Positions 63,443-64,000 of a stretch of 64,000 bases of DNA are shown piece after piece. This DNA comes from Streptosporangiaceae bacterium (GTDB lineage: Bacteria > Actinomycetota > Actinomycetes > Streptosporangiales > Streptosporangiaceae). Numbering within the stretch: position 1 is the first letter of the stretch; every line of letters begins with the position of its first letter. Position numbers and translations under genes: made by a program. Where the stretch lies: NCBI GenBank assembly GCA_019246795.1, contig JAFAPY010000357.1, positions 1 through 64,000 on the forward strand, read 5' to 3'. The notes under the pieces were generated by a model. That model was given only the letters and a program-made list of their open reading frames with translations. It had not been told where the DNA came from and did no database searches.

Positions 63443-64000
63443 GTGCGATTCCTCAGCGGGACGGTCCCCGGTCATGAGCTGACCTATAGCGACGTGTTCA
63501 TGGTGCCGAGCCGGTCGGCCGTGGGCTCCAGGCTGGACGTGGACCTGGCCACGAGCGACGGCAGCGGCGCGACCATACCCATCGTGGCCGCCAACATGAC
63601 GGCCGTCTCCGGGCGGCGGATGGCCGAGACCGCCGCGCGGCGCGGCGGCCTCGCGATCCTGCCGCAGGACATACCGGTCGAGGTGGTCGCGGACGTGATC
63701 GCCTGGGTCAAGTCGCGTGACCCGGTGGTGGAGACCGCGCTGACGCTGGCACCGGCCGACACCGCGGGCGAGGCACTGAGCCTGCTGCCCAAGCGGGCGC
63801 ACGGCGCGGTCGTCGTGGTCCGCGGCGGGCGGCCAGTGGGGGTGGTCACCGAGGCGGACTGCCAGGGAGTGGACCGGTTCACCCAGCTCAGCCAGGTGAT
63901 GTCCGCCGACCCTTTCACGCTTCCCGCAGGCATCCCGCCGGAACAGGCGTTCGCCCTGCTTCACGACGGACGGCACCGGCTGGCGCCGGTCACAGACGCC
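63443..64000 (+). CDS. guaB1: GuaB1 family IMP dehydrogenase-related protein, 3'-truncated by window end
   Basis: 'LTYSDVFMVPSRSAVGSRLDVDLAT...IPIVAANMTAVSGRRMAETAARRGGLAILPQDIP' followed by a CBS-like region; GTG start. Confidence 0.9.
   Translation, partial: MRFLSGTVPGHELTYSDVFMVPSRSAVGSRLDVDLATSDGSGATIPIVAANMTAVSGRRMAETAARRGGLAILPQDIPVEVVADVIAWVKSRDPVVETALTLAPADTAGEALSLLPKRAHGAVVVVRGGRPVGVVTEADCQGVDRFTQLSQVMSADPFTLPAGIPPEQAFALLHDGRHRLAPVTDA

Overview
This is a high-GC actinobacterial chromosomal window with about 59 supportable genes, mostly ordinary and densely packed. Recognisable blocks: (1) carboxylate, amino-acid and sugar-acid catabolism at 0.1-17 kb (MMPL transporter, MmsA, class III aminotransferases, an IlvD/DapA-like/semialdehyde-dehydrogenase module, and a GABA/putrescine-type module with an AsnC regulator). 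(2) A large AAA-ATPase LuxR regulator. (3) Heme genes hemQ-cgoX, hemE and hemH. (4) A lutABC lactate-utilisation locus interrupted by a secreted glycosidase-like gene. (5) A conserved actinobacterial block (rnd, DedA, mutT1-ppk, fprA, dxs, acnA, two TrkA proteins, DUF3710, dut, DUF3093, DUF4235, DUF4193, suhB, hemH, guaB1). I see no phage, transposase, CRISPR-Cas, rRNA or tRNA. Most notable observations: (a) the lutA-lutB junction is duplicated around the inserted gene. One copy carries full lutA plus a lutB 5' stub. The other is a 30-codon in-frame lutA mini-ORF (5' end fused to 3' end) that keeps its ATGA overlap with intact lutB. (b) Short tandem repeats are scattered through the window and tend to sit at gene boundaries, sometimes copying start codons, stop codons or SD-like sequence. 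(c) Convergent genes mostly overlap at their 3' ends, including a 516-bp antisense extension of the LuxR regulator. (d) An intergenic region carries two perfect inverted repeats in crossing order (pseudoknot topology). (e) A perfect 22-bp palindrome sits upstream of a short GntR gene. All functional calls come from reading translations without database searches.
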